From: JAWLEP01 sp964553045
GTDB taxonomy: Bacteria; Fermentibacterota; Fermentibacteria; Fermentibacterales; JCC-6
Assembly (NCBI GenBank): GCA_964553045.1
Contig: CAZKJG010000001.1
Location: forward strand, 62,001-126,000
Length of the DNA stretch: 64,000 nt
Direction: 5' to 3'
The notes under the pieces were generated by a model that searched no databases, was not told the origin of the DNA, and saw only the letters and a list, made by a program, of their open reading frames with translations. Position 1 is the stretch's first letter. Each line of letters opens with the position of its first letter. Of this stretch, positions 24,856-33,992 are shown piece by piece. A program made the position numbers and the translations under genes.

Positions 24856-26061
24856 TCAGGCGCCGAACTTGCGCAGCTTGCCGGCGGAGCCCAGCAGAAG
24901 GCCCAACAGCTCGTCTGCCGGGAAGGTCCCCAGTGCTCCCGCCATGGCCTGCCTTTCGCTGAAGGCGTCGCTGAACCCGGTTCTCTGAGGTCCGCCGTGA
25001 ACCAGCAGCGGCACCGGATGCCAGCTGTGCAACCTCATGGGGCAGGGCGTGGAATGGTCACCGGTGACGCAGATCACGTCGAAGCCCGCCTGCAGAATAT
25101 CCGGAACCGCCGCGTCAAAGCGCTCCACGGCGCTCAGTTTCGCCGACGGGTCTCCGTCCTCGCCCGAGCTGTCGGTCGGCTTGTGATGGAGAAAGACGAA
25201 GGTGTACCCGTCGTCCGCAGCCTTTCGGGCGGCCTCGACCTCCTCGTCGAGGGTGGAACATTCCAGAATGTCCATGCCCGCCAGCGCGGATACGCCCCTG
25301 TACATCGGGTACAGAGCGGCCGCGGCCGCCTTCAGGCTGAACCTCTCCTCGAAGGAGGGAAACGGCTCGTGCAGCGCGAAACCCCGAAGGAGAACGTGGT
25401 TGGCCGGCTTCAGGTCCGAGAGAATCTTCCGGGCCTGGCCAACGAAGGACCGGACCATGCCGGCGCTGGCCTCCGCCTCCGCTGCGCCGGCCTCCACCTC
25501 CCTGGGGCGCCGTCCCACCAGGCCGGGGTCGGTATCGTTCAGCCTGTCGTCGAGACCGTCGCCGCGGAACACCACGCATGCCCGGTGCTGCTTCACGGGC
25601 CGGACGAAGACCTCGGCCCCGTCCACCTCTATCCCCTGCAGGAGGCCCACCAGCTCCTCGCACTTCCCGGTGGAGATGCGGCCGGCCCTGCGGTCGGTCA
25701 CGACGCCATCCTCGTCGACGGTGCAGAAGTTGATCCTGGCGGCCAGGTCCCCGCCATGAAGCTCGAAGCCTATTCCCAGCGCGGCCAGGACTCCCCGGCC
25801 CACGCAGCTGGCAACCGGGTCGTATCCGAAGAGGGCCAGGTGGGCCGGTCCGCTCCCCGGGGTCACGCCGTGGGCTATGGGAACGTGCTGGCCCAGCGCC
25901 CCCTCGGCCGCCATGCGGTCCAGGTTGGGCGTACGGGCCGCCTCCAGGGGAGTCATGCCGTCCAGCTCGGGGACCGTGATGTCCCCCAGGCCGTCCATCA
26001 CCGCCAGCAGTATCCTGGAATCGGTCTTCTCGGCCAGGCTCTCCAATAGACCCTCTCTCAT
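24856..26061 (-). CDS. apgM: 2,3-bisphosphoglycerate-independent phosphoglycerate mutase, archaeal type
   Basis: 401-residue alkaline-phosphatase-superfamily mutase converting 3- to 2-phosphoglycerate. MDGLGDITVPEL is the metal-binding start, PGSGPAHLALFGYDP holds the nucleophilic serine, VKQHRACVVF follows, and VTGDHSTPCPMRLHSWHPVP is the C-terminal metal site. It is of the ApgM family found in archaea and scattered bacteria rather than GpmI. ATG at 26061 lies one base after the purM stop and begins the conserved protein; the longer open frame is not supported. Confidence 0.91.
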   Translation of the reverse strand: MREGLLESLAEKTDSRILLAVMDGLGDITVPELDGMTPLEAARTPNLDRMAAEGALGQHVPIAHGVTPGSGPAHLALFGYDPVASCVGRGVLAALGIGFELHGGDLAARINFCTVDEDGVVTDRRAGRISTGKCEELVGLLQGIEVDGAEVFVRPVKQHRACVVFRGDGLDDRLNDTDPGLVGRRPREVEAGAAEAEASAGMVRSFVGQARKILSDLKPANHVLLRGFALHEPFPSFEERFSLKAAAAALYPMYRGVSALAGMDILECSTLDEEVEAARKAADDGYTFVFLHHKPTDSSGEDGDPSAKLSAVERFDAAVPDILQAGFDVICVTGDHSTPCPMRLHSWHPVPLLVHGGPQRTGFSDAFSERQAMAGALGTFPADELLGLLLGSAGKLRKFGA

Positions 26062-26062
26062 G

Positions 26063-27109
26063 TCAGCCAACACCTTCCTCAATCCTGACTCCGTCTCCCG
26101 CCACCACCCTTCCGCAGGGGAAGGGCTCGGCGCCGGAGGACTCCAGAATGTCCATGGCGGTATCGAAGGCCTCGCCACCGGGCACCACGGCGATGAGGCC
26201 CACGCCCATGTTGAAGGCCCGGAACATCTCGCCGCGCTCCACGCCGCCCAGCCCGGATACGAGGCCGAAGACCGGCGGCTCGCTCCAGCCGGTCTCCACC
26301 TCCGCGCCGCAGCCGTCGGGCAGTACGCGCGCCAGGTTGCCCGCAATGCCCCCGCCGGTGACATGGCAGAGGCCCCTCACGAGGCCCGGCCGCTCCAGAA
26401 GGGGCACCGTCCGGCCCAGGTAGCTTCGGTGGACGGCCAGAAGGGCCTCACCCACCGTTTCACCGCCCAGGGCGTCCGGGCGGCTGTCTACGGTGAGACC
26501 GGCCCCTTCGAACAGAACCTTCCGGGCCAGGCTGTATCCGTTGGTGTGCAGCCCGGACGAGGGCAGCCCTATCAGGCGCATGCCGGGACGGATTCCAGAA
26601 CCGTCGATGATTCGTCCGCGGTCCACCACTCCCACTATCGTTCCGGCTACGTCGTAGTCCCCCTCGCCGTAGAACCCGGGCATCTCCGCGGTCTCCCCCC
26701 CCAGCAGCGCGCAGCCGTTGCTCCGGCAGGCGGAGGCCAGTCCGGTCACTATCGCGGCGGCCACCTCGGCGTCAAGGCTGCCGCAGGCTATGTAGTCCAG
26801 GAAGAAGAGAGGGCGGGCCCCCTGAACCAGTATGTCGTTGGTGCAGTGGTTCACCAGGTCCATGCCCACGGTTCCGTACGATCCGGCCATGGAGGCCACC
26901 TTGAGCTTCGTACCCACACCGTCGGTGCTGGCCACAAGCACCGGCCGGTCCACGCCGGGGAAATCGGCCAGGAAGAGGCCTCCGAAGAGCCCCACGTCGG
27001 ACAGTACCCTGCGATCGAATGTGGATCGGACGGCCTCGCCCATGAGTCTGGTCGCCCGGTCGCCCTCTTCCAGATCAACGCCGCTTGCGCGGTAGTCGGC
27101 ACCGCTCAC
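26063..27109 (-). CDS. purM: Phosphoribosylformylglycinamidine cyclo-ligase (AIR synthetase)
   Basis: 348 residues, standard length. Closes the imidazole ring in purine synthesis. Motifs include STDGVGTKLKVA (ATP binding), VNHCTNDILVQGARPLFFLD, LLGGETAEMPGFY and LPSSGLHTNGYSL, with HVTGGGIAGNLARVLP near the C-terminus. GTG start two bases after the PfkB-kinase stop, behind GGAGG. No other purine gene is nearby. Confidence 0.95.
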   Translation of the reverse strand: MSGADYRASGVDLEEGDRATRLMGEAVRSTFDRRVLSDVGLFGGLFLADFPGVDRPVLVASTDGVGTKLKVASMAGSYGTVGMDLVNHCTNDILVQGARPLFFLDYIACGSLDAEVAAAIVTGLASACRSNGCALLGGETAEMPGFYGEGDYDVAGTIVGVVDRGRIIDGSGIRPGMRLIGLPSSGLHTNGYSLARKVLFEGAGLTVDSRPDALGGETVGEALLAVHRSYLGRTVPLLERPGLVRGLCHVTGGGIAGNLARVLPDGCGAEVETGWSEPPVFGLVSGLGGVERGEMFRAFNMGVGLIAVVPGGEAFDTAMDILESSGAEPFPCGRVVAGDGVRIEEGVG

Positions 27110-27111
27110 GG

Positions 27112-28023
27112 CTACGCACCTCCCAGCTGGTTGGTGGACAGGTAGAAGTCCATCCTCTCGTCGATGGCCTCCCCGTCGAGCTCGCGCATTCGCTCCACGC
27201 CGAATCCGCCCACCGCGAAGCTTGCCACCACGTTTCCGTAGGCCAGTGCACGCTGGACGCTCTCGAAGTCCAGGTCCCTGCCGGTGGACGCCAGGTACCC
27301 GAGCATTCCCGAGGCGAAGGAGTCACCGGCACCCGTGGGATCGGTCACCTGCTCCAGGGGCACCGCCGGCAGCTGGAACGGATGTGCCCCCCCCAGGGCC
27401 AGCACGCCGGCTCCTCCGCGCTTGATTATCACCCAGTCGGGCCCCTGGTCGAGAATGAAGCGGCCGGCCTCGAAGAGGCTGTTCCTGCCGGCCAGCTGCC
27501 GGGCCTCGGACTCGTTGACGAAAACGAGGCTGACCCTTCTCAGCACCTCCAGCACGCGGTCCCTCTCGGTCTCGATCCAGAGGTTCATGGTGTCCACCGC
27601 GATCCACTCCGGGCTGTGGACCTGTTCCAGCACCTCCAGCTGCAGGGCCGGGTCTATGTTGGCCAGGAAGAGATGGGGGCAGTCCCGGTAGTCCTCCGGA
27701 AGACTGGGGCTGAAGCTGGCGAAGACGCCCAGCTCGGTCCGCAGTGTTCTGGCATCGCCCAAATCCTGGCCGTAGACGCCCTCCCATCGGAAGGTGGGGC
27801 CCTGACCCGTGGTCACACCTTCAAGGTCCACGCCCCGGTCGGCGAGGAAGCGCTTCTCCTGCACCGGGAAGTCGGGGCCAACCACTCCCACCACCCTGAC
27901 CCTGGTCATGGCGCTGGCTCCCATGGCGAAGTAGACGGCGGAGCCGCCCAGGGTCTCCTCCGCCTTTCCGGCGGGGGTGGTGAGGGTATCCAGCGCTATC
28001 GAGCCTACTACCACTATTGACAT
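27112..28023 (-). CDS. PfkB-family sugar/nucleoside kinase
   Basis: 303-residue ribokinase-fold kinase. The N-terminal VVGSIALDTL and GGSAVYFAMGASAM form the substrate lid; the C-terminal signature DPTGAGDSFASGMLGY holds the catalytic aspartate and anion hole. It phosphorylates a sugar or nucleoside; no residue fixes the substrate. The start ATG at 28023 lies five bases after GAGG and begins the family match; the longer open frame would run into argS. Located between argS and purM in the same direction. Confidence 0.86.
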   Translation of the reverse strand: MSIVVVGSIALDTLTTPAGKAEETLGGSAVYFAMGASAMTRVRVVGVVGPDFPVQEKRFLADRGVDLEGVTTGQGPTFRWEGVYGQDLGDARTLRTELGVFASFSPSLPEDYRDCPHLFLANIDPALQLEVLEQVHSPEWIAVDTMNLWIETERDRVLEVLRRVSLVFVNESEARQLAGRNSLFEAGRFILDQGPDWVIIKRGGAGVLALGGAHPFQLPAVPLEQVTDPTGAGDSFASGMLGYLASTGRDLDFESVQRALAYGNVVASFAVGGFGVERMRELDGEAIDERMDFYLSTNQLGGA

Positions 28024-28049
28024 TGGAACCTCGTTCATCTGCGGGGGGG

Positions 28050-29747
28050 CTACATCCTGTCCGGAGCATCCACCCCAAGTACAGCCAGCATTCCTCGCAG
28101 TGCGCTCCGACATGCCAGGCACAGCAGCAGCCGGGCCGACGAGAGGTCGGGCCTCTCCGCATCGATTACCCTGACGTGGGCATAGAAAGCGTGAAAGGCG
28201 GTGGCCAGCTCGGCCAGCATCTCCGTCAGACGATGGGGCTGCAGCGCATCGGCGGCGGCCTCCACCCGTACCGGAATCGCCTCCAGATGGCGCAGCAGAT
28301 CCCGCTCGTGCTCCCCGTCAAGCAGTTCGGACAGTCTGTCCGGCGGCCAGTCCGGAGGCTCCACGCCCTCCTCGCCCGCCTTCTCGAGTATGCCCGATAT
28401 CCTCGCATGGGCGTACTGAACGTAGTAGACGGGGTTCTCCTCGGACTGGCTCACTGCCAGATCGAGGTCGAAGTCCATCTGGGCCTCGGCCCGCCTGGTG
28501 AGAAACAGGTACCGCACCACGTCCGCGCTTCCCACCTCGCCCACCAGGTCGCGCAGGGTGACGAAGTCCCCCGCCCGGGTGGACATCTTCACCTTCCTGC
28601 CTCCCCTGACCAGGGTTACGAACTGGTGAAGGATGATGCGAAGCCTCCGGTCGACCTCCTCCGCACCCAGAACGGCCTTCAGCGCGGCGCTCACGTCGCG
28701 GCTGGTGTCCAGGTGGTCGGAGCCGAAAACGTCAACTATGGGGTCGAAGCCCCTCGCGAACTTGTCCAGGTGGTACGCTATGTCGGGCATTCGATAGGTG
28801 CACATTCCGTTGGCCCGGACGATCACCCTGTCCTCCGGTCTGCCCAGCTCGGATAGTCTGAGCCACAGCTTCCCCGCACCGTCTTCGCAGACCAGGTCAT
28901 CGCCGGCTTCCCGCAGTCGGCCTATGGCCTCCTCCACCGCCCCCTCCAGAAGCTCGCTCTCGCGGAAGTAGCGGTCGAACTCTATTCCCAGGAGCGACAG
29001 GTCGCTCAGAATGGTCTCCATGGCCCGCTCCCGGGCGAATCCCGTGAAGCGGCCGCGATCGGCCGGCCAGCGAAGGCCGTTACCCTCCCGCCGCAGCAGC
29101 TCCTCGGCCCAGGCGACAATGTACGAGCCCCTGTAGCCCCCCTCCGGGACCTCGGGTCCCTCCACGCCGGCGGCCCGGCAGTAGCGCGAAGCCAGGGACT
29201 GCCCCAGCAGCTCCATCTGCCGGCCGGCGTCGTTGAAGTAGTACTCGCGGTGCACGGAGAAGCCCAGGGCCTCCAGCATGCGCGACACCGCCTCGCCCAG
29301 TACCGCCTGCCGGCAGTGGCCGATGGTGAGCGGGCCGGTGGGGTTGGAGCTCACGTACTCCACGATTGCCCTGCGGCCGTCGGACCTGTCGGGGAGAAGG
29401 CTGCCGAGCCCCCGCCGGGCCAGTGTACAGCCGGTGGAGACCAGCTGGGTCCGGGTCAGCGTGACGTTCATGAAACCCGGGCCGTCTACGGTGAGCTTCT
29501 CCGCCCAGGGCATGGAACCCTCTATCTCGGCCGCTATGGCCTCGGCGATCTCCCGGGGCGGCCTGCCCAGACTTCCGGCCAGCCGCATGGCCACCTGGGA
29601 GGCCAGGTCTCCGAACTCCGGATTGCGGGGCTCGGTTATCGCCGGGCCCTCCCCGACGCCCCAGAGCCGCTCAATTGCTCCGCTGACCAGGCTCCCGAAG
29701 GTGGCCCTCACCTCTGCGGGAGTCGGGAATCCCTCAGCTGTCGCCAT
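28050..29747 (-). CDS. argS: Arginyl-tRNA synthetase
   Basis: 565-residue class I synthetase. The N-terminal additional domain is followed by VEYVSSNPTGPLTIGHCRQA (the HIGH-equivalent). NDAGRQMELLGQS and GSDHLDTSRDVSAALKAVLG follow, and the KMSKS-equivalent region is VKMSTRAGDFVTL. The C-terminal DALRP-type anticodon domain has YAHARISGIL. ATG at 29747 is preferred over one at 29780 because it reduces the overlap with rsfS to 14 bases; the choice is uncertain. Confidence 0.94.
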   Translation of the reverse strand: MATAEGFPTPAEVRATFGSLVSGAIERLWGVGEGPAITEPRNPEFGDLASQVAMRLAGSLGRPPREIAEAIAAEIEGSMPWAEKLTVDGPGFMNVTLTRTQLVSTGCTLARRGLGSLLPDRSDGRRAIVEYVSSNPTGPLTIGHCRQAVLGEAVSRMLEALGFSVHREYYFNDAGRQMELLGQSLASRYCRAAGVEGPEVPEGGYRGSYIVAWAEELLRREGNGLRWPADRGRFTGFARERAMETILSDLSLLGIEFDRYFRESELLEGAVEEAIGRLREAGDDLVCEDGAGKLWLRLSELGRPEDRVIVRANGMCTYRMPDIAYHLDKFARGFDPIVDVFGSDHLDTSRDVSAALKAVLGAEEVDRRLRIILHQFVTLVRGGRKVKMSTRAGDFVTLRDLVGEVGSADVVRYLFLTRRAEAQMDFDLDLAVSQSEENPVYYVQYAHARISGILEKAGEEGVEPPDWPPDRLSELLDGEHERDLLRHLEAIPVRVEAAADALQPHRLTEMLAELATAFHAFYAHVRVIDAERPDLSSARLLLCLACRSALRGMLAVLGVDAPDRM

Positions 29748-30120
29748 CGGACCCGTCACCGGAACCGCCGTCTGCGGCATCCCGAAAGCGCTTCACGGGG
29801 GCGTCGCTCCAGAGCATCTCCAGCCCGTAGTACCCCCTCATCTCCGGAAGGAAGATGTGGACCACGAAATCGATGTAATCCATCAGGATCCAGCTTCCCT
29901 CCCGGTAACCCTCCTTGTGGTGCAGGGGGAAGTCCAGCTCCCGCGCCACCTCGGCTATGCGGTCGGCTATCGCCCGGCTCTGTACCCTGTTCGACGATGT
30001 GACCAGAAGGAATACGTCCACCGTCAGCGGGAATGATGTCATGTCCAGGGCCGTTACCGCCTCGCCGTGCCGTTCGTGCGCGGCGTCCACCAGCTTCTGC
30101 AGTGCATCGCTCTCCGACAA
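29734..30120 (-). CDS. rsfS: Ribosomal silencing factor RsfS
   Basis: 128 residues. Binds ribosomal protein L14 and blocks 30S-50S joining in starvation. Motifs: ALDMTSFPLTVDVFLLVTSS, RAIADRIAEVARE, EGYREGSWILMDYIDFVVHI and YYGLEMLWSDAP. TTG start at 30120 behind GGGAGG with six bases spacing. The C-terminal tail is Gly/Asp-rich and overlaps argS. Confidence 0.93.
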   Translation of the reverse strand: MSESDALQKLVDAAHERHGEAVTALDMTSFPLTVDVFLLVTSSNRVQSRAIADRIAEVARELDFPLHHKEGYREGSWILMDYIDFVVHIFLPEMRGYYGLEMLWSDAPVKRFRDAADGGSGDGSDGDS

Positions 30121-30155
30121 ATGAACCTCCCGTCGGGAAAAACCGTTCTCCTGCC

Positions 30156-30668
30156 CTAGGGGGCGCTGTAGGGAACCAGCTCCGAGCGCCTTCGGGCTAT
30201 GTCGGCCCCCAGGTAGACGACGACATCCACGTCCGTCCGCTGGGAATCGGGCGGCAGCTCCCATACCACGCAGGAGCTGTCGAGCTGGAGGAGCGCCGCC
30301 ACCGCGTAGGCGCGCGACCTGTCCTGCAGGCGGGAGACCACCACTGTCTCATCGTATCGGAAGTTGGCATTATCCGCCTCCCTGGGAAAGAGGAAGGCGG
30401 TCTCGTCCCGGCTGCCCAGGAACTGCTGCACGTCCCTGGCCAGACCCTCGATGCTGCCGGTTCCGGGAAGGGCGCCGTTGAGCACCGCCACGCGGATGGT
30501 GTCCGGCCATTCGTCGGGTCGAGCGGCGGCGGCCCCGGTCTCCTCCTCGGGAGCCGGCTCCGAGCCCTGCCGAAGCAGGACGCCCAGGGCCACGACCGCT
30601 ACCACCAGGACCGCCAGCAGGACCAGCTCGGCCCTTCCGTCCCCACTGCCTCTTCGCCCTCTAGCCAT
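30156..30668 (-). CDS. Membrane-anchored LytR_C domain protein
   Basis: 170 residues: a basic N-terminus, one transmembrane helix (about residues 15-32), an acidic/Ala linker, then a LytR C-terminal (LytR_C) domain beginning IRVAVLNGALPGTG with ADNANFRYDETVVVSR further on. LytR_C domains occur beside cell-wall glycopolymer ligases and as standalone envelope proteins; the precise role is unknown. The ATG at 30668 overlaps the HIT gene end by eight bases. It sits between the HIT gene and rsfS, a grouping also seen in other bacteria. Confidence 0.78.
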   Translation of the reverse strand: MARGRRGSGDGRAELVLLAVLVVAVVALGVLLRQGSEPAPEEETGAAAARPDEWPDTIRVAVLNGALPGTGSIEGLARDVQQFLGSRDETAFLFPREADNANFRYDETVVVSRLQDRSRAYAVAALLQLDSSCVVWELPPDSQRTDVDVVVYLGADIARRRSELVPYSAP

Positions 30669-31149
30669 CTTCACCGAAGAGGGGGTAGAGCCTCTTGTAG
30701 CAGTCCTCGAGTGACTCCGAGAGTACGCGAGTCCCGGCAACCGCGGACATGAAGTTGACGTCTCCGCTCCACCTGGGAAGCATGTGAACGTGCAGGTGGT
30801 GCTCCACGCCGGCTCCGGCACATCGCCCCATGTTCCACCCGCCGTTGATTCCCTGACACTGCATGCCCTCCAGAAGCACCCGCTCGCACTGCCTCTCGGC
30901 TTCCATCAGCGCCTCGAGCTCGGCGGGACTCAGTTTGCGCAGGCCGGCGGCATGGCTGTGGGGCACCACCATCAGGTGGCCGTTTATGTAGGGGTAGCGG
31001 TTGAGTACGACGAACAGCTGGTCGTTCCTGTAGAGCACGTAGTTCTCGCGGTCGCTCTGCGGACTTTCGGATATGCGGCAGAAAACGCAGCCGTCCCCGT
31101 CGGTGTTCCTGACGTACTCGGCCCTCCAGGGCGCCCAGAGTCGGTCCAC
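30661..31149 (-). CDS. HIT-family nucleotide hydrolase/phosphorylase
   Basis: 162 residues. Starts LWAPWRAEYV, with zinc-type CVFCRI, NRYPYINGHLMVVPHSHA and the histidine-triad motif HHLHVHMLPRW preceded by GRCAGAGVE. This is the Ap4A phosphorylase-like HIT branch with an N-terminal CxxC. It probably cleaves dinucleoside polyphosphates or AMP derivatives. GTG at 31149 lies two bases after the glmU-like stop, behind GAGGGG. The longer upstream frame overlaps that gene and has no similarity. Confidence 0.9.
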   Translation of the reverse strand: MDRLWAPWRAEYVRNTDGDGCVFCRISESPQSDRENYVLYRNDQLFVVLNRYPYINGHLMVVPHSHAAGLRKLSPAELEALMEAERQCERVLLEGMQCQGINGGWNMGRCAGAGVEHHLHVHMLPRWSGDVNFMSAVAGTRVLSESLEDCYKRLYPLFGEDG

Positions 31150-31151
31150 GG

Positions 31152-32111
31152 CTAGCCCCTCATCACAGTGTACGGGTCCACATTCGATCCGTCCGGCAGG
31201 CTGACACCCTCCAGAATCGCCCCGTCTCCCACCGAGCAGCCCTCGCCCAGCCTGGTTCCGGAGCAAAGGCGGCAGAGCCGCCCGACGGAGGTTCCGCGGC
31301 CGATGGTCACGTCGTCCTCGATCCATACCGTTTCGGGGTCGGGGATCACCACTCCGTTCATGAGGTGGCGCTCCACGACCCTGAGCCGCTGCACGCGGGT
31401 ACAGGCCGCCAGCTGAACAGGGTTGTTCACCCCGGACACCTCCCCGCTGTCGTCCGCCACGGACGCCGTCACCCCCAGGCCCCGGGCCGCGGCTATGGAG
31501 ACCGCGTCGGGGAGGTAGTACTCCCCCTGGGAGTTGTCGGACCCGATCCCGGACAGGAGGTCCTCCACCATGGCTCCGTCGAAGGCCATGAGGCCGGTGT
31601 TTATCTCCCGTACACTCCTCTGCTCGGGTGTGGCGTCACGCTCCTCCACTATCTCCCGGACACCCCGGCCGTCGCCGGACCTTATCACCCTTCCGTAGCC
31701 CGAGGGGTCTTCGAGAACCGTGGTGAGCACTGTTACCGCCGAGCCACCGGCCCGCCTGGTCCGCAGCAGGCGGGTGACCGTCTCGGTGCGAATAAGGGGG
31801 ACGTCCCCCAGCAGCACGCAGACCTCTTCGGCAGGGCCGCCATCCAGGCCCCGAAGGCCGCATTCCAGGGCGTGCGCGGTTCCCAGCTGCTCCTCCTGGA
31901 CCGCCCAGCGCAGCCCGTGGCGCTGCAGAACGGGAATGACCAGGTCCCTCCCGTGGCCCACCACGACGACAACGTCGTCCATTCCAGCCCGCCTGGCGGT
32001 TTCGGCCACGCGGAGGATCATGGGCCTGCCCAGCACGGGATGGAGAACCTTGGGCAGCGGCGAACGCATCCTCTTTCCGTGGCCGGCTGCCAGGATAACG
32101 GCTGCTCTCAA
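31152..32111 (-). CDS. glmU: GlmU-like UDP-GlcNAc pyrophosphorylase lacking most of the acetyltransferase domain
   Basis: 319 residues against about 455 for bifunctional GlmU. The uridylyltransferase domain is complete: LAAGHGKRMRSPLPKVLHPV, EEQLGTAHALECGL, LLGDVPLI, EINTGLMAFDG and YYLPDAVSIA. After SGVNNPVQLA the left-handed beta-helix begins (IEDDVTIGRGTSVG) but stops after about four coils at DPYTVMRG, before the acetyl-CoA and catalytic-histidine region. It would make UDP-GlcNAc only if another enzyme acetylates glucosamine-1-P. TTG start, TTGA overlap with panD. Confidence 0.85.
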   Translation of the reverse strand: MRAAVILAAGHGKRMRSPLPKVLHPVLGRPMILRVAETARRAGMDDVVVVVGHGRDLVIPVLQRHGLRWAVQEEQLGTAHALECGLRGLDGGPAEEVCVLLGDVPLIRTETVTRLLRTRRAGGSAVTVLTTVLEDPSGYGRVIRSGDGRGVREIVEERDATPEQRSVREINTGLMAFDGAMVEDLLSGIGSDNSQGEYYLPDAVSIAAARGLGVTASVADDSGEVSGVNNPVQLAACTRVQRLRVVERHLMNGVVIPDPETVWIEDDVTIGRGTSVGRLCRLCSGTRLGEGCSVGDGAILEGVSLPDGSNVDPYTVMRG

Positions 32112-32467
32112 GACAGCAGCCCGGGATTGCGGTTGTTCTCGTCGGCCATTACCACCCTTGGTTCCGGCGGGGTCTCCTCATCCGTGTCAACCTGGACGAA
32201 CTGCATGACGATTATTCTGTCTCCGGGGGCAGACAGCCTTGCCGCGGCCCCGTTTATGCACACGGTCCCGCTTCCTGCCTGCGCCTCTATGACGTAGGTC
32301 TCGAACCGGGAAGCCGAGCTCAGGTCGGCCACCAGGACCTTCTCGCCGGGCATGATTCCCGACATCTCGAGCAGGTCCCGGTCCAGGGTTATCGAGCCCA
32401 CGTAATCTATGTCCGCCTCGGTCACCACCAGCCGGTGGAGCTTGGCGGCCAGAAAGGTTCTAAGCAA
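32108..32467 (-). CDS. panD: Aspartate 1-decarboxylase
   Basis: 119-residue pyruvoyl enzyme making beta-alanine for pantothenate. Lys9 and His11 (AAKLHRLVVT) and the self-cleavage site YVGSITLD (Gly24-Ser25) are present, followed by MPGEKVLVADL and CINGAAARL. Its Ser25 is the expected pyruvoyl precursor. TTG start at 32467 behind GGGAGG, seven bases after panC; ends overlapping the glmU-like gene by four bases. Confidence 0.94.
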   Translation of the reverse strand: MLRTFLAAKLHRLVVTEADIDYVGSITLDRDLLEMSGIMPGEKVLVADLSSASRFETYVIEAQAGSGTVCINGAAARLSAPGDRIIVMQFVQVDTDEETPPEPRVVMADENNRNPGLLS

Positions 32468-32473
32468 TGGGGG

Positions 32474-33343
32474 TTACCTCCCGCTGTCCAGTTCACGCGC
32501 CGGCTTCAGGATCACGTTATCGATCAGGCGGGTCTCTCCCGCGTACACGGCAACCGCCAGAAGCCCCGGACGGTCCAGTTCGCTCATGGGCTCCATGCTG
32601 TCGGGGTCCACGAGGCTGACGTACTGCAGGCGGAGAAGGTCCTGGCCTGCGATTGCGCCGCGCACCGCGTCCTTCAGAGCGTCGGCGCCGCGGACGCCAC
32701 GTCGGGCCATCTCCGCGGCCCTTCGCAGACCCCGGCATATGGCTGCGGCCTGCTGCCGCTCATGCGGGGAAAGATAGCCGTTTCGGGAGCTTATGGCCAG
32801 ACCGTCGGGTTCCCTTACTATCGGTCCGGCCACCACCTCCAGCCCCATCCTCAGGTCGGCCACCATCCTGCGTATCACGGCCAGCTGCTGGGCGTCCTTG
32901 CGACCGAAGACAGCCAGATGGGGCCGGACTATGGCGAAGAGAACCGCGCAGACGGTGGTCACGCCCCGGAAGTGCCCGGGCCTGAACCTTCCGCAGAGGC
33001 CCTCGGTGAGTCCGCAAACCTCCACCCAGGTACTGAAGCCCTCCGGGTATACCTCCCGGGGCGAGGGGAGAAATGCGGCGTCTACTCCCAGCTCCCTCAG
33101 ATGCTCCAGGTCCTCCTCGGGGGTCCTGGGGTATCGCTCGAGGTCCTCACCCTCCCCGAACTGCTTGGGGTTGACGAATATGGACACAACGGTCCGGTCG
33201 CACCGCTCGGCCGCTATGCGCACCAGGCTGAGGTGGCCGCGGTGCAGGTTGCCCATGGTGGGAACGAAACCCACCGTCTCCCCGTCCGCCCGCCACTTCC
33301 CGGCCAGGTTCGACATCTCCCCGGCTGTGCGTACCGGCCTCAT
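32474..33343 (-). CDS. panC: Pantothenate synthetase
   Basis: 289 residues; joins pantoate and beta-alanine with ATP. VGFVPTMGNLHRGHLSLV contains the HIGH-like motif, FVNPKQFGEGEDLERYPRT is diagnostic, and GRKDAQQLAVIRRMV and ISSRNGYLSP (KMSKS-like) follow. Two adjacent ATGs (33346 and 33343) follow GGGGGGA; the second has better spacing. panD follows directly. panB is not seen in the window. Confidence 0.94.
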   Translation of the reverse strand: MRPVRTAGEMSNLAGKWRADGETVGFVPTMGNLHRGHLSLVRIAAERCDRTVVSIFVNPKQFGEGEDLERYPRTPEEDLEHLRELGVDAAFLPSPREVYPEGFSTWVEVCGLTEGLCGRFRPGHFRGVTTVCAVLFAIVRPHLAVFGRKDAQQLAVIRRMVADLRMGLEVVAGPIVREPDGLAISSRNGYLSPHERQQAAAICRGLRRAAEMARRGVRGADALKDAVRGAIAGQDLLRLQYVSLVDPDSMEPMSELDRPGLLAVAVYAGETRLIDNVILKPARELDSGR

Positions 33344-33356
33344 CATTCCCCCCTGC

Positions 33357-33992
33357 CTAGAGCCTGGGGACGTAGGTCTCGACGCCCCCCGAATGGGCGT
33401 CAACCGCATCGAGAAGCCCCTGCAGGGCCCCTTCGCCCGCCTGGAAGTCCACGTCGTCGGTGTTGACCACCAGCACGGGATGGCGACGCCCCCGGAAGAA
33501 GTAGTCACTGTAGGCTTCCCGCAGTCTCTCCAGGTACTTCCTGCTCATGTTGCGCTCGTAGGACCTTCCCCTGGCATCGATCCTCTTCATCAGCGTGTCC
33601 AGCGACGCCTGAAGGTATATGACCAGGTCCGGCTGGGGCAGCCTGTCGGAGAGGAGGTCGGCCAGCGTATTGTACAGGTCCAGCTCGTCGTCGGACAGGT
33701 TGACCCCCGCGAATATGCGGTCCTTGCCGAACATGTAGTCGGCCACCACCCGATGGTGGAACAGGTCCAGCTGATCCATCCGCTGCTGCTGTCGGAAGCG
33801 GCTGACCGTGAAGAATATCTGGGTCTGAAACGCGTACTTGCTCCGATCGGTGTAGAAGCGGGGAAGGAAGGGGTTCTCCTCGAATTCCTCCAGCACCAGC
33901 CGCGCCTTCCAGCGGTCGCCCAGCAGCCGGCACAGCGTCGTCTTGCCCACCCCGATGGGGCCCTCCACCACCACGTAGCGCTTCCGGCTCAC
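33357..33992 (-). CDS. Deoxynucleoside kinase (dGK/dAK-type)
   Basis: 211 residues. Walker A VVEGPIGVGKTTL at the N-terminus, EEFEENPFLPRFYTD (the Glu-rich deoxynucleoside motif), QTQIFFTVSRFRQQQ, and the DRS-like region ADYMFGKDRIFAG. The lid is RIDARGRSYERNMSRKYLE. It phosphorylates deoxyadenosine/deoxyguanosine or related nucleosides for salvage. GTG at 33992 forms a GTGA overlap with folK and follows GGGAGG. Close location to folK is common in several phyla. Confidence 0.89.
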   Translation of the reverse strand: MSRKRYVVVEGPIGVGKTTLCRLLGDRWKARLVLEEFEENPFLPRFYTDRSKYAFQTQIFFTVSRFRQQQRMDQLDLFHHRVVADYMFGKDRIFAGVNLSDDELDLYNTLADLLSDRLPQPDLVIYLQASLDTLMKRIDARGRSYERNMSRKYLERLREAYSDYFFRGRRHPVLVVNTDDVDFQAGEGALQGLLDAVDAHSGGVETYVPRL

